From JAWLDA01 sp041686855 (lineage in GTDB: Bacteria; Bacillota; Limnochordia; DTU080; RSA5), in the NCBI GenBank assembly GCA_041686855.1, contig JAWLDA010000009.1, positions 62,001 through 126,000 on the forward strand: a stretch of DNA of 64,000 nucleotides, given 5' to 3'. The position numbers were made by a program, and so were the translations under genes. Shown piece after piece: positions 44,592-52,665 of the stretch. The first letter of the stretch is position 1; each line of letters opens with the position of its first letter. The notes under the pieces are model-generated. The model saw only the letters and a list, made by a program, of their open reading frames with translations, had not been told where the DNA came from and did not search any database.

Positions 44592-45842
44592 TCACGAAGT
44601 GATGTTGGACCGGCGCACATGGGTCTCAGGCAGAAGCCATAACAGAGGGACCCCGAGGAGGGGGAGGAGTGCCGCCCAGCGGAGCGCTGTCGACAGGCCG
44701 ATGGTGTCTGAGAGGATCCCAAACGGTACCACCCCGAAATTGCCTAGGGCCCAGACCGTTCCCATGATGAGCCCGGCAGCGACCCCCGGGCGGGAAGGGA
44801 AGAGCTCCTGCGCATAGACGACGCCCGCGGAAACCGTGGCATAGAGAAACGTCGCTGCGAGGATGAGGAAGAGCAGACTGAGCGGTCCTGATGTTACGAG
44901 GAAGAGGAGAATGGTAGGGCCCGCGAGGATTTGCGTGACCAACGCTACCGGCCGTCGGCCGAAACGGTCGGAGAGGTAGCCGCACGCCACCGCACTGGCC
45001 GAACCGACTCCCAAGTACAGCGTGAGCACCATGCCTCCGTACGCTTCGGAGTTCCCCTGATGAACGTAGTAGAGCGGCAAGAAACTCGACAAGGCGGCGT
45101 GGGCCGTCACTCTAGCCCAAAGTCCCGCCGTTAAATAGCTGATGTTGCGCAGCTCGGACGGGGCGCTTGAGTGGGAGGTGTTTGAGCTAGAGGAGCCTGG
45201 ATTTGAGTCCGATTGAACGTCGGTCTTGGCGCTCATATCTTGTGCACGTACGGGAAGTTGGTGCAGTCGGATGCCGACACAGATCAGCGCCACCAGGCAT
45301 GCGAGGACGCCGATACCGGCGAGACCTGCCAACCCGAAGAGTTGCGTCAAGCCGACGGCGAGTAGCGGAGCCAGAGCCATGCCGACGGTACCGCCCAACG
45401 AAAAGATAGAGAAAGAGCCGGCTCCTCCGCTCCGCCCTACACGTTTGGCCATGATTGCTGCGACCGGGTGGTAGACGCCGCCGCCAATACCGCTTGCAAT
45501 CGCCAAGGCCAGCAGCCATCCATACGATCCGGAGAATCCAAAAAGGGCGGCGAAGATCCCCGTCCACAATACCGTGACCGGGAGAAACCAGCCTCGGCCG
45601 TACCCATCCACCAGGTGCCCGTAAAGGGGTTGCGCAAGGCCCGTTGCCATCGACCGCAAGGAGATGAGGAGGCCCGCCATACCGAGAGAGATCCCGAGCT
45701 CTCGGACGATCAGGGGGAGTATCGGCGGTAGAATGTTTAGCACCATATCGATGAAGCCGTGGGAGATTGCAAGTGTTCCTAGGCCGATGAACGGGACCTG
45801 GACCATGGGGGCTGTCGATGGAGTCCGGACGTCTTCTCGCAT
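44592..45842 (-). CDS. MFS transporter, fosmidomycin-resistance-like
   Basis: 416 residues from the ATG at 45842 (AGAGGA eight nt upstream). Twelve membrane segments. The N-terminal LAISHGFIDMVLNILPPILP and the GGGVYHPVAAIMAKRVG loop resemble Fsr-type proton-driven exporters. A Ser-rich linker joins the halves (about residue 210). The gene is divergent from an ArsR regulator with a shared palindromic operator, so expression is probably derepressed by an unknown compound that the pump exports. Confidence 0.88.
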   Translation of the reverse strand: MREDVRTPSTAPMVQVPFIGLGTLAISHGFIDMVLNILPPILPLIVRELGISLGMAGLLISLRSMATGLAQPLYGHLVDGYGRGWFLPVTVLWTGIFAALFGFSGSYGWLLALAIASGIGGGVYHPVAAIMAKRVGRSGGAGSFSIFSLGGTVGMALAPLLAVGLTQLFGLAGLAGIGVLACLVALICVGIRLHQLPVRAQDMSAKTDVQSDSNPGSSSSNTSHSSAPSELRNISYLTAGLWARVTAHAALSSFLPLYYVHQGNSEAYGGMVLTLYLGVGSASAVACGYLSDRFGRRPVALVTQILAGPTILLFLVTSGPLSLLFLILAATFLYATVSAGVVYAQELFPSRPGVAAGLIMGTVWALGNFGVVPFGILSDTIGLSTALRWAALLPLLGVPLLWLLPETHVRRSNITS

Positions 45843-45916
45843 ACTCGTTCCTCTCGATCTACGGCGTCTTTTTCGCCAGACTCTTAAAGACTGTTTCGTG
45901 GGATTCCTGTAATCCA

Positions 45917-45956
45917 TTACTTAGGTATTGACCTAAGTTAAGGCAGCGTGTATCAT
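45917..45956 (+). promoter_or_regulatory. ArsR-type operator overlapping the promoter of the regulator gene
   Basis: A perfect inverted repeat ACTTAGGT / ACCTAAGT (45919-45926 and 45931-45938) with a 4-nt spacer. It overlaps the -35 TTGACC (45928-45933), followed by a 17-nt spacer and the -10 TATCAT (45951-45956), which transcribes the ArsR gene. It lies between divergent genes, so one repressor dimer could control both. Confidence 0.75.
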
Positions 45957-46010
45957 CACGGTGGTGGCGCTCACCATCACCGAATGCGCGTGTACATAGG
46001 GGGGAAGCCA

Positions 46011-46379
46011 TTGAGCGCCTCGACTGCTGCCTTCATGGAGGAGACGATAGACGAAGTCTTTCGGGCGTTGGCCGACCCGACGCGTCGAAAGGTGCTCAAA
46101 CAGTTGAGCTGTAACCCGTCGTCCGTCAGCGAACTGGCCGAACCGTTTGACATGGCGTTGCCTTCGTTTGTCCAGCACCTCAAGGTGTTGGAGCAAAGCG
46201 GATTGGTTCAGTCGACCAAAAAGGGGCGCGTCAGGACGTACCAACTCGTGCCAAAGCGCCTTAAGCTTGCAGAAGACTGGTTGGCGGAGCAGCGGACCAT
46301 CTGGGAGCGACGTTTGGACCAACTCGACAGCTATCTTTTAGGACTCAAGGAGGAGAAACCTATTGACGACCCCTGTTGA
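46011..46379 (+). CDS. ArsR family transcriptional regulator
   Basis: 122 residues from the TTG at 46011, chosen because GGGGGG lies six nt upstream; the frame extends further left only through low-complexity His/Gly codons. Winged helix: FRALADPTRRKVLKQL, SVSELAEPF, MALPSFVQHLKVLEQSGLV. No metal-binding cysteines are seen. Regulators of this type are commonly paired with an SRPBCC protein, here overlapping its stop by 17 nt. It probably represses itself and the divergent MFS pump. Confidence 0.9.
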   Translation: MSASTAAFMEETIDEVFRALADPTRRKVLKQLSCNPSSVSELAEPFDMALPSFVQHLKVLEQSGLVQSTKKGRVRTYQLVPKRLKLAEDWLAEQRTIWERRLDQLDSYLLGLKEEKPIDDPC

Positions 46380-46857
46380 TCTTGAGCTTGATCCAAAGCT
46401 GGACCTTGTCCTCGAACGAGTCGTCGACGTGCCTCGGGAGTTGGTTTGGAAGGCCTGGACAACGCCGGAGCACGTGGTGAAATGGTTTGCCCCGAAGCCC
46501 TGGTCCACCTCCGAGTGTAAGATCGACCTACGCCCCGGCGGGATCTTTCGCACTGTGATGCGCTCGCCCGAGGGAGACGAGTATCCGGGAGACGGGTGCG
46601 TCCTTGAAGTGATTCCCAACGAACGTTTCGTTTGGACCGGAGCGCTCTTGCCAGGATTCCGACCGGCGCCTTACGATCCAGCGGGGCTGCCCTTTACCGC
46701 CATCATTTCGCTGACGTCCGAAGGCGCCGGCACCCGCTACACCGCTACGGCGATCCATGCGGATCCGGACGGAGCCAAGCGCCACGCCGAGATGGGTTTC
46801 CTTGATGGATGGGGCATCTGTCTCGACCAATTGGTAGCTTACGTTAAGACATGGTAG
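46363..46857 (+). CDS. SRPBCC (AHSA1-like) domain protein
   Basis: 164 residues from a TTG with AAGGAGGAG seven nt upstream. AHSA1/CalC-type START-like fold: VVDVPRELVWKAWTTPEHVVKWFAP at the start, PGGIFRTVMRSPEG, and a C-terminal helix MGFLDGWGICLDQLVAYV. It binds a hydrophobic ligand in a cavity; the ligand is unknown. It is co-transcribed with the ArsR regulator and may sense or bind the same compound. Confidence 0.9.
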   Translation: MTTPVDLELDPKLDLVLERVVDVPRELVWKAWTTPEHVVKWFAPKPWSTSECKIDLRPGGIFRTVMRSPEGDEYPGDGCVLEVIPNERFVWTGALLPGFRPAPYDPAGLPFTAIISLTSEGAGTRYTATAIHADPDGAKRHAEMGFLDGWGICLDQLVAYVKTW

Positions 46858-46890
46858 GAAGATCGTCGGTTGCCTTGTGTCGATGACGAT

Positions 46891-47088
46891 CTACTCGCCT
46901 TTGAGTCGGTGCTTCTCCAGTTGTAGTTTCATTAAGCGCGCGATTGGGGAGTCGAGTTGATTGGCGATCTCGATCACTCTGGGGTCATCAAGCCCATACA
47001 ACGATACGACGCGATCTAGCTCTCGTCGTAGACGAGCAATCTCTTGGTGAAGCCTTTGGATCTCGTCCTCACGTTTAAACTCTTTCAC
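46891..47088 (-). CDS. Spo0E-like aspartyl-phosphate phosphatase
   Basis: 65 residues from the GTG at 47088 (GAGG nine nt upstream); the frame continues upstream without a better site. Two-helix protein: EIARLRRELDRVVSLYG, then DPRVIEIANQLDSPIARLM, with the family's S/A-x-x-LD signature as ANQLD. Such proteins dephosphorylate Spo0A-P and delay sporulation. The family's catalytic serine position reads Ala, so activity needs testing. Confidence 0.75.
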   Translation of the reverse strand: MKEFKREDEIQRLHQEIARLRRELDRVVSLYGLDDPRVIEIANQLDSPIARLMKLQLEKHRLKGE

Positions 47089-47262
47089 CAGTGTTGACCT
47101 CGCCGTTTGAGAATGATTCGGCACACTCCACCTCCGTGTTTTGAGCCGCATGCGACGTAGCCGCAAGATCTACGAGACGGGCGGGTCGTGAACGCCCGGA
47201 GAACTCATGTGCAAGGTTTGAAATGTGGAGGTGGAAAGTGAGTGCCGAGACAATGGCTCTAT

Positions 47263-47304
47263 CAATCACAGATAAGCAATCACGGTTAAGCGATCGCGGA
47301 TAAG
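47263..47304. repeat. Three tandem 14-bp repeats upstream of the Spo0E-like gene
   Basis: Exact head-to-tail units: CAATCACAGATAAG, CAATCACGGTTAAG, CGATCGCGGATAAG. They lie about 175 nt upstream of the Spo0E-like start and 60 nt after the SelO stop. They could be spaced operator sites for a regulator of sporulation timing. Confidence 0.6.
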
Positions 47305-47363
47305 ACATAGGGTCATTATAAACAGATTGTGGGTCGGGTATCAAGGTCGAATTTGTCGAGCCT

Positions 47364-48833
47364 TCATGTGCCGCAAAAGGTGCGATAAGGAATGGGGGAT
47401 GGTTCCGACGGCTTGGCGTATTCGTCCTGTTCGGGGGAGTACGTGAAAGGGTTCGCAAGCGCATCGAGCAATCGTTCCATCACGCCGTAATCCCCTTCTT
47501 CGACGGCGGCGTCCAGGGCCTCCTCGACGCGGTGATTACGGGGAATCACCGCTGGGTTGCTGCTTCTCATCAACTCCTGCGAGCGGGAACCCTCATCTGG
47601 TTCCTTTCTGATCCGGGATTGCCAGCGATCGTGCCACTCCATAAATTCGGGTAACTCGGACATCCCGGACTCCTCCGGAAGGTCAAGTGTCAAAGCTCTA
47701 AACGTATTTGTGTAATCCGCACGATGGTTATGCATCGTCGTTAACAGATCTTTAGCGAGGGACTCGTCATCCGCCTCGTGGGTGGACAAGCCCAACTTAG
47801 CTCTCATGCCATTCAACCAATGGCTTTGGTAAAGGTCGGCGAAGCCCGCAATCGCTTCCTGGGCGATCTCAACGCCCCGGTCTTGGCTGGGATGCAGGAG
47901 CGGCAAGAGAGTCTCTGCAAATCGGGCCAAATTCCATTGGGCGATTTTGGGCTGGTTTCCGTAAGCATACCGTCCAAAGTCGTCGATGGAGCTAAAGACG
48001 GTTGCCGGATCGTAGACGTCCATAAAGGCACATGGACCGTAATCGATGGTCTCGCCACTCAGGGCCACGTTGTCGGTGTTCATTACGCCGTGAATAAAAC
48101 CGACGAGTTGCCATTTGGCGACGAGGGCGGCTTGACGCTCGACCACTTCCTGGAGTAAGGGCAGGTAGTCGTCCGACTCTTGCTCGAGGTGAGGAAAGTG
48201 CCTTTGCCGGGTGTAATTTGCCAGCTCCCGAAGCTCTTCCACGGTGCCCCACCTGGACACATATTGAAAGGTTCCGACACGCAGATGACTGGCAGCCACA
48301 CGGGTTAAGATGGCACCGGGCAGTACGGATTCACGAATGATGGATGCTCCGGTCGTTACGACCGCCAGGCTCCGAGTCGTGGGTATGCCTAGGGCCTGCA
48401 TGGCTTCACTGATGATGTACTCGCGTAACATCGGTCCAAGGGCAGCTCGACCGTCGCCTCGGCGGGAGTACGGGGTCTTACCAGAGCCCTTGAGTTGCAT
48501 GTCAAACCGCTCTCCGTCTGGTGTGAGCTGTTCACCAAGTAACACAGCTCGGCCGTCTCCCAACATGGTAAAGTGTCCGAATTGGTGCCCGGCGTACGCT
48601 TGGGCCAGGGGAACAGCTCCGTCGGGCATCTGGTTGCCGGCTAGGATGGCTACGCCTTCGTCGCGCTGCAGTGCCTCGCCATTCAATCCTAAAGATGTCG
48701 CCAAGCGGTGATTGAGAATGACCAACTCGGGTGAGGGGACGGGCTCTGGCTTGACGCGAGCGTACAAGGTCTTAGGCAGGTGTGCATAACTGTTCTCTAG
48801 GTTCCAGCCAATATCGGCTGCGCATTGGCTCAT
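47364..48833 (-). CDS. selO: Protein adenylyltransferase SelO (YdiU family)
   Basis: 489 residues, the usual bacterial size. Pseudokinase-fold enzyme that transfers AMP from ATP to Ser/Thr/Tyr residues of proteins, probably in redox stress. Visible motifs include QAYAGHQFGHFTMLGDGRA, the lysine in QLKGSGKTPYSRRGDGRA, and GFIHGVMNTDNVALSGETID with the metal-binding Asn/Asp residues. The C-terminus ends YRTFCGT, so there is no selenocysteine here, unlike the animal protein. Confidence 0.95.
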   Translation of the reverse strand: MSQCAADIGWNLENSYAHLPKTLYARVKPEPVPSPELVILNHRLATSLGLNGEALQRDEGVAILAGNQMPDGAVPLAQAYAGHQFGHFTMLGDGRAVLLGEQLTPDGERFDMQLKGSGKTPYSRRGDGRAALGPMLREYIISEAMQALGIPTTRSLAVVTTGASIIRESVLPGAILTRVAASHLRVGTFQYVSRWGTVEELRELANYTRQRHFPHLEQESDDYLPLLQEVVERQAALVAKWQLVGFIHGVMNTDNVALSGETIDYGPCAFMDVYDPATVFSSIDDFGRYAYGNQPKIAQWNLARFAETLLPLLHPSQDRGVEIAQEAIAGFADLYQSHWLNGMRAKLGLSTHEADDESLAKDLLTTMHNHRADYTNTFRALTLDLPEESGMSELPEFMEWHDRWQSRIRKEPDEGSRSQELMRSSNPAVIPRNHRVEEALDAAVEEGDYGVMERLLDALANPFTYSPEQDEYAKPSEPSPIPYRTFCGT

Positions 48834-48963
48834 CGTACCGCCCTCTCTTCATGTTCTCTTTTGAGAGTGTATCAGAGTTTGTATGATTTTACGCGGGCCG
48901 TCTCATAATGACAGAGGTAGGCTAGATCATTTCTCCCTTGTGAAGGGCGGTTTTTCGTTAGCG
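48834..48963 (+). promoter_or_regulatory. Leader of rpsD
   Basis: A likely -10 TATGAT is at 48882-48887. A small hairpin CCCTT/AAGGG (48935-48947) followed by a T-rich stretch lies just before the gene; the AAGGG would also be part of the ribosome site. Stand-alone rpsD genes of Bacillota are often autoregulated by S4 binding to their leader, so this stem may take part. I cannot confirm the known S4-leader fold. Confidence 0.4.
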
Positions 48964-49569
48964 ATGGCAAGAAATACGGGCCCGAAACACAGAATGTGTC
49001 GTAGAGCGGGTACACCCCTTTGCGGTTCTCCTAAGTGTCCGGTACTGAAGCGGCCGTACCCACCGGGGGTACACGGTCAAAAGAGGCGCGTGCGGATGAG
49101 TGAGTATGGAAAGCAGCTCCTTGAGAAACAGAAGTTGCGCACAATTTACGGTGTGATGGAAAGGCAGTTCCGCAACTACTTTCATCAGGCGCGCCGGTCG
49201 AGAGAGCGTACTGGAGAGGCGCTCTTAAGCCTTCTGGAGCGCCGCCTCGACAACATCGTCTACCGGTTGGGATTTGCCCCGACATTACCTGCGGCACGAC
49301 AGTTGGTAGTCCACGGTCACATATTGCTCAACGATCGCAAGGTGGACATACCGTCTCATCTTGTGAAGGCGGGGGATACCGTCGCGGTCAGGGAGAAGAG
49401 CCGGGCCATGCCGTTGATCCGGGCCTCCTTGGAACAACAAAGCGGCGTTCCAGAATACTTGAGTCGAGATCAAGAGGAGCTCTCCGGTCGGCTACTTCGA
49501 GCCCCTCAGAGGGACGAGATTCCTGTAGAGATCGACGAAAGCCTTATCGTGGAGTTCTACTCCCGTTAG
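48964..49569 (+). CDS. rpsD: 30S ribosomal protein S4, cysteine-containing type
   Basis: 201 residues from the ATG at 48964. Binds 16S rRNA early in small-subunit assembly. The N-terminus has the four-cysteine-type zinc region (CRRAG ... LCGSPKC), then YPPGVHGQKRRVRMSEYGKQL, and the S4 RNA-binding domain (RRLDNIVYRLGFAPTLPAAR). The gene stands alone rather than in the alpha operon, as in Bacillus. Confidence 0.97.
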   Translation: MARNTGPKHRMCRRAGTPLCGSPKCPVLKRPYPPGVHGQKRRVRMSEYGKQLLEKQKLRTIYGVMERQFRNYFHQARRSRERTGEALLSLLERRLDNIVYRLGFAPTLPAARQLVVHGHILLNDRKVDIPSHLVKAGDTVAVREKSRAMPLIRASLEQQSGVPEYLSRDQEELSGRLLRAPQRDEIPVEIDESLIVEFYSR

Positions 49570-49584
49570 CCCTCCGCGCGGGGC

Positions 49585-51237
49585 TCATTGTGCTTTAGGG
49601 ACTACGTAGTCGTTCCGATTCCACCGATCCTTTTGTGCCCCGGTAGTGACCGACTTCACGGTGTTCGCACCGATTGCCATCAATCCGTACTCAATCGCAT
49701 CGACCAACGCCCGCCAACTGGCTTCGCCGGTGTTGGTCGACACCCCGATGGTCGTCCATGAACGACTCCCCATAGAGCATTGAACCAAGACACGCACGAG
49801 CGCGCTTGTTCCCACTTCCTCACCGAGAATTCGCACCTTGTAATCCGAGAGTTGAATCCGACGGATCTCAGGATAGTTGCGGGCCAACGCCTTGCGGACG
49901 GCGTGATCGAGCGCATTGACGGGCCCGTTGCCTTGACCCGTCGAGCGGAGACGCTCCCCGGCAACCTCCACATCGATGATCGCCTCGGCCAACGCCGTGC
50001 GGCCCAAATCGTCGGCCGTCTCGTTTACTAACTGGAATCCAACGGGACTAAAGAGAGGCCGATACGCTCCCGTTGCTTTTCGCAATAGCAGTTCAAACGA
50101 GGCCTCGGCCTCTTCAAAGACGTAACCCTGGCGTTCCATCTCCTTGATCGTCTCAACCAGTTCACGGAGGATCGAGGAGTCCCGCTGTATTTCAATGCCG
50201 TACTCTCGCGCTTTAAAGAGGATGTTGCTGGCTCCCGCTAATTCGGAGACCAACACTCGGCGTTCGTTGCCGATCACGGCAGGTTCAATGTGTTCGTACG
50301 TCTCGGGCCGCCGTAGAAGGGCGGAGACGTGCATGCCTCCCTTGTGTGCGAAAGCGCTACGGCCCACAAAGGGCTGCCGATCATCGGGACGCACGTTGGC
50401 GCATCCACTGACGTAGTTGGAGAGGGAGGAGAGGCTGCGCAATGTTTCGTCAGAGACCACCGAGTAGCCCATCTTTAGCTGAAGGATGGGGACGACCTGA
50501 ATTAAGTCGGCGTTGCCGCACCGCTCACCGTAACCGTTGATGGTCCCCTGAATGAGAGTGGCGCCGGCCTCAATGGCCGCGATGCCGTTGGCGACGGCGA
50601 GACCGGAGTCGTTGTGGGTGTGCACGCCGATGCGCAGGTCAGGGAGACGACGTACTACGGCTTGGGTCATCTCTGCAACCTCTCGGGGCAACCGACCGCC
50701 GTTGGTGTCACAAAGCGTGAGAACGGAGGCCCCGCCTCTCACTGCGGCTTCGAGCGTTTGGAGCGCATACGTGGCGTCGGCCCGGCACCCATCAAAAAAA
50801 TGCTCTGCGTCGTAGATTACGTCGAGACCTTTGGAGCGCAGGTACGCCACGCTCTCCTCGATCATCCGCAGATTCTCATCCAAGGTGGTGCGTAAAGCGT
50901 CAGTAACATGGAGGGTCCACGACTTCCCGACTAGAGTCGCCACCTCCACTCCGGTGGCCACGATCGATTGCAAGGAGGCGTCCTCGTGCGCCACCACTCC
51001 TTTGCGCCGAGTCATACCGAAGGCGGTGATCTTAGCCCGGTTCAGTCTTAATTCCTTTGCGCGCCGAAAAAACTCGATATCCTTAGGATTGGATCCCGGA
51101 TATCCCCCCTCGACGTAGTCGAGGCCAAACTCGTCTAAGCGCTGAGCGATCTTCAGCTTCTCCGCCACGCTAAAGGAGATGCCCTCTCCCTGAGTCCCAT
51201 CCCGCAGTGTGGTATCGTACAACTGAACCGTTTGCAC
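49585..51237 (-). CDS. cimA: (R)-citramalate synthase
   Basis: 550 residues from a GTG with AAGGAGGAG seven nt upstream. Condenses pyruvate with acetyl-CoA to citramalate, the first step of the threonine-independent route to isoleucine. TIM-barrel HMGL-like domain with TTLRDGTQGEG and the metal-binding HTHNDSGLAVAN; the C-terminal LeuA-type regulatory domain (about 400-540; RTALAEAIIDVEV, NGPVNALDHAVRKAL). The length and the QLYDTTLRDGTQGEG start fit CimA better than LeuA or homocitrate synthase. The upstream T-box with an isoleucine specifier supports this assignment and predicts feedback by charged tRNA-Ile. Confidence 0.95.
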   Translation of the reverse strand: MQTVQLYDTTLRDGTQGEGISFSVAEKLKIAQRLDEFGLDYVEGGYPGSNPKDIEFFRRAKELRLNRAKITAFGMTRRKGVVAHEDASLQSIVATGVEVATLVGKSWTLHVTDALRTTLDENLRMIEESVAYLRSKGLDVIYDAEHFFDGCRADATYALQTLEAAVRGGASVLTLCDTNGGRLPREVAEMTQAVVRRLPDLRIGVHTHNDSGLAVANGIAAIEAGATLIQGTINGYGERCGNADLIQVVPILQLKMGYSVVSDETLRSLSSLSNYVSGCANVRPDDRQPFVGRSAFAHKGGMHVSALLRRPETYEHIEPAVIGNERRVLVSELAGASNILFKAREYGIEIQRDSSILRELVETIKEMERQGYVFEEAEASFELLLRKATGAYRPLFSPVGFQLVNETADDLGRTALAEAIIDVEVAGERLRSTGQGNGPVNALDHAVRKALARNYPEIRRIQLSDYKVRILGEEVGTSALVRVLVQCSMGSRSWTTIGVSTNTGEASWRALVDAIEYGLMAIGANTVKSVTTGAQKDRWNRNDYVVPKAQ

Positions 51238-51263
51238 TGCCCGTCTCCTCCTTGCCGTAAAGC

Positions 51264-51550
51264 AAAATAAAAAAACTCCCGTCCCGAAAGGGACGAGAGC
51301 ATAAACTCCCGCGGTACCACCCTAATTGCCGTAGCTAAGACCGCTCACAAGGTACGGGACCCGCAATGGTCCGATACCCGTTCCCTTTTAACGGTGGGAA
51401 ACTCCGGATCCCCTACTCGCGCGCCTTGCGTCAAGCGTTCGGGGAAACAGCTCAAGGGTGATTTTCGGGCGACGTCATGACCACCAGGCTCCCACCATCC
51501 CCGGCTCGCTTTTGGCAGAGCTGTCGACCTACTCTTCCCTCTCATTGCCT
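51264..51550 (-). promoter_or_regulatory. T-box leader, isoleucine (ATC) specifier
   Basis: The minus strand carries the T-box sequence AGGGTGGTACCGCG (51309-51322), a terminator stem TCGTCCC/GGGACGG followed by seven T (51269-51298 area), and a Stem I with AGAGTAGGTCG, a GATGGTGGGAGCC distal part and the specifier region GAAAATCACC. The codon ATC at the usual specifier position indicates tRNA-Ile. Uncharged tRNA-Ile would pair here and favour antitermination into cimA. Confidence 0.92.
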
Positions 51551-51644
51551 TTAAGATATTTGCGTTACAGAATATCACAGACCAGGACGTGATGCAAGCG
51601 AGATCATTGCAGGGCAAAACGTGGAACTGGGCTAATCAGCCTCT

Positions 51645-52337
51645 ATGCAACCTACGGCTGATTCGGATCTCATTCTTCGGAATCTTGCGGTTGAGCACAA
51701 ACTACTGGAGCGGGCTGAGACCTTTTACCGGCAGAGCGACCCGCGCTGGTTTTTCAGTCTTGCCCACGGCATGATCACGCAGCAAATCAATCGCCATATC
51801 GCGGCCTTTGTGCATCCCAATGCGCTCTTGCGGCTTAACACGCACTTTGCCGAAACGTATCTGCGAGCGATTGAGGGGACGCCTCATTGCGAGTGGGTAA
51901 GTGTCTTTCGGCGTTGTGATGCGATGAGTAGCAGGGGAGCACAGCGAGAAGTACAGCGCGGAGAAGCACGACTCGCCCCATTGATCGCCGGGCGGCTGAT
52001 GGCCAAGGTGCACATCAGCGTTGATCTCCGGTCGGCGTTACGGGAGGTGGGGTGCATTCCTCCTGCCGATTTCGGGAACATGCTGGCACTTATGGATCGC
52101 GGCATTTCGGCTGGGTTGGAGCGTTTGCGGGAGCACAGCGGATACCGAGTCGCTGGTGTTTTGGGACGACTCGTCGTGCTGGATGTGCAAGCCTGGCGCA
52201 ACGCGGCCTACCGTAGCGTCTGTCAGACGTCCGTGCCCGGGGTCAGCAAGGCGTTTCGGCAATGCATCCAAGAGAGGCTCGACACCGAAACCGCCAGTCT
52301 CATCCCTTATGAACTCGACACCCATGACACACCCTAG
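51645..52337 (+). CDS. DUF5995 family protein
   Basis: 230 residues. The pattern of an all-helical DUF5995 protein: FFSLAHGMITQQINRHIAAF near residue 36, then FVHPNALLRLNTHFAETYLRAI, and a later APLIAGRLMAKVHISVDLRSAL with the family's conserved His. Cytosolic, no known role. It runs divergently from the T-box/cimA unit and no strong ribosome site precedes the ATG. Confidence 0.6.
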   Translation: MQPTADSDLILRNLAVEHKLLERAETFYRQSDPRWFFSLAHGMITQQINRHIAAFVHPNALLRLNTHFAETYLRAIEGTPHCEWVSVFRRCDAMSSRGAQREVQRGEARLAPLIAGRLMAKVHISVDLRSALREVGCIPPADFGNMLALMDRGISAGLERLREHSGYRVAGVLGRLVVLDVQAWRNAAYRSVCQTSVPGVSKAFRQCIQERLDTETASLIPYELDTHDTP

Positions 52338-52363
52338 TAACCAAATCGGATGGAGGGTGAGCC

Positions 52364-52561
52364 ATGGCTGACAAACGTGCCAATGACGAAAAACGTACTC
52401 AGCATGAGAAGGCGGGGCAACCGTTGTGGAAAGGTAAGCCGATCCCAGAGGATGGTCCCGATATAGAGACGGGCGAGGATTACCTCGAGAAAGAGGAACG
52501 CCCTCGTGCTATCGATAACGACCGGGCGCTGAGAGCGTTGGGGAAAAATCAGCTTCGCTAG
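52364..52561 (+). CDS. Small highly charged hydrophilic protein
   Basis: 65 residues, rich in Glu, Asp, Lys and Arg, with a good ribosome site (GGAGGGTGA) and a terminator 15 nt after the stop, so it is probably real. No domain recognised. The composition (no Cys, one Trp, likely disordered) resembles small stress- or spore-associated proteins; that is a guess. It follows the DUF5995 gene by 26 nt. Confidence 0.65.
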   Translation: MADKRANDEKRTQHEKAGQPLWKGKPIPEDGPDIETGEDYLEKEERPRAIDNDRALRALGKNQLR

Positions 52562-52577
52562 ACTTCGCTAGACCAGG

Positions 52578-52600
52578 GCCCTTCGGCTGTGCCGAAGGGC
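52578..52600 (+). terminator. Terminator after the small charged protein
   Basis: Perfect 10-bp stem GCCCTTCGGC / GCCGAAGGGC with a TGT loop, followed by TTT. Confidence 0.8.
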
Positions 52601-52665
52601 TTTACAATGGACCCTACTGAGAACACGCGACGTGGTAGAATTGCAGGTGGAAAGAGGTGGAAAGA

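Noticed and set aside
47364..48833. Selenocysteine in SelO
   Set aside because: The C-terminus reads FCGT followed by a normal stop; no in-frame TGA is needed.
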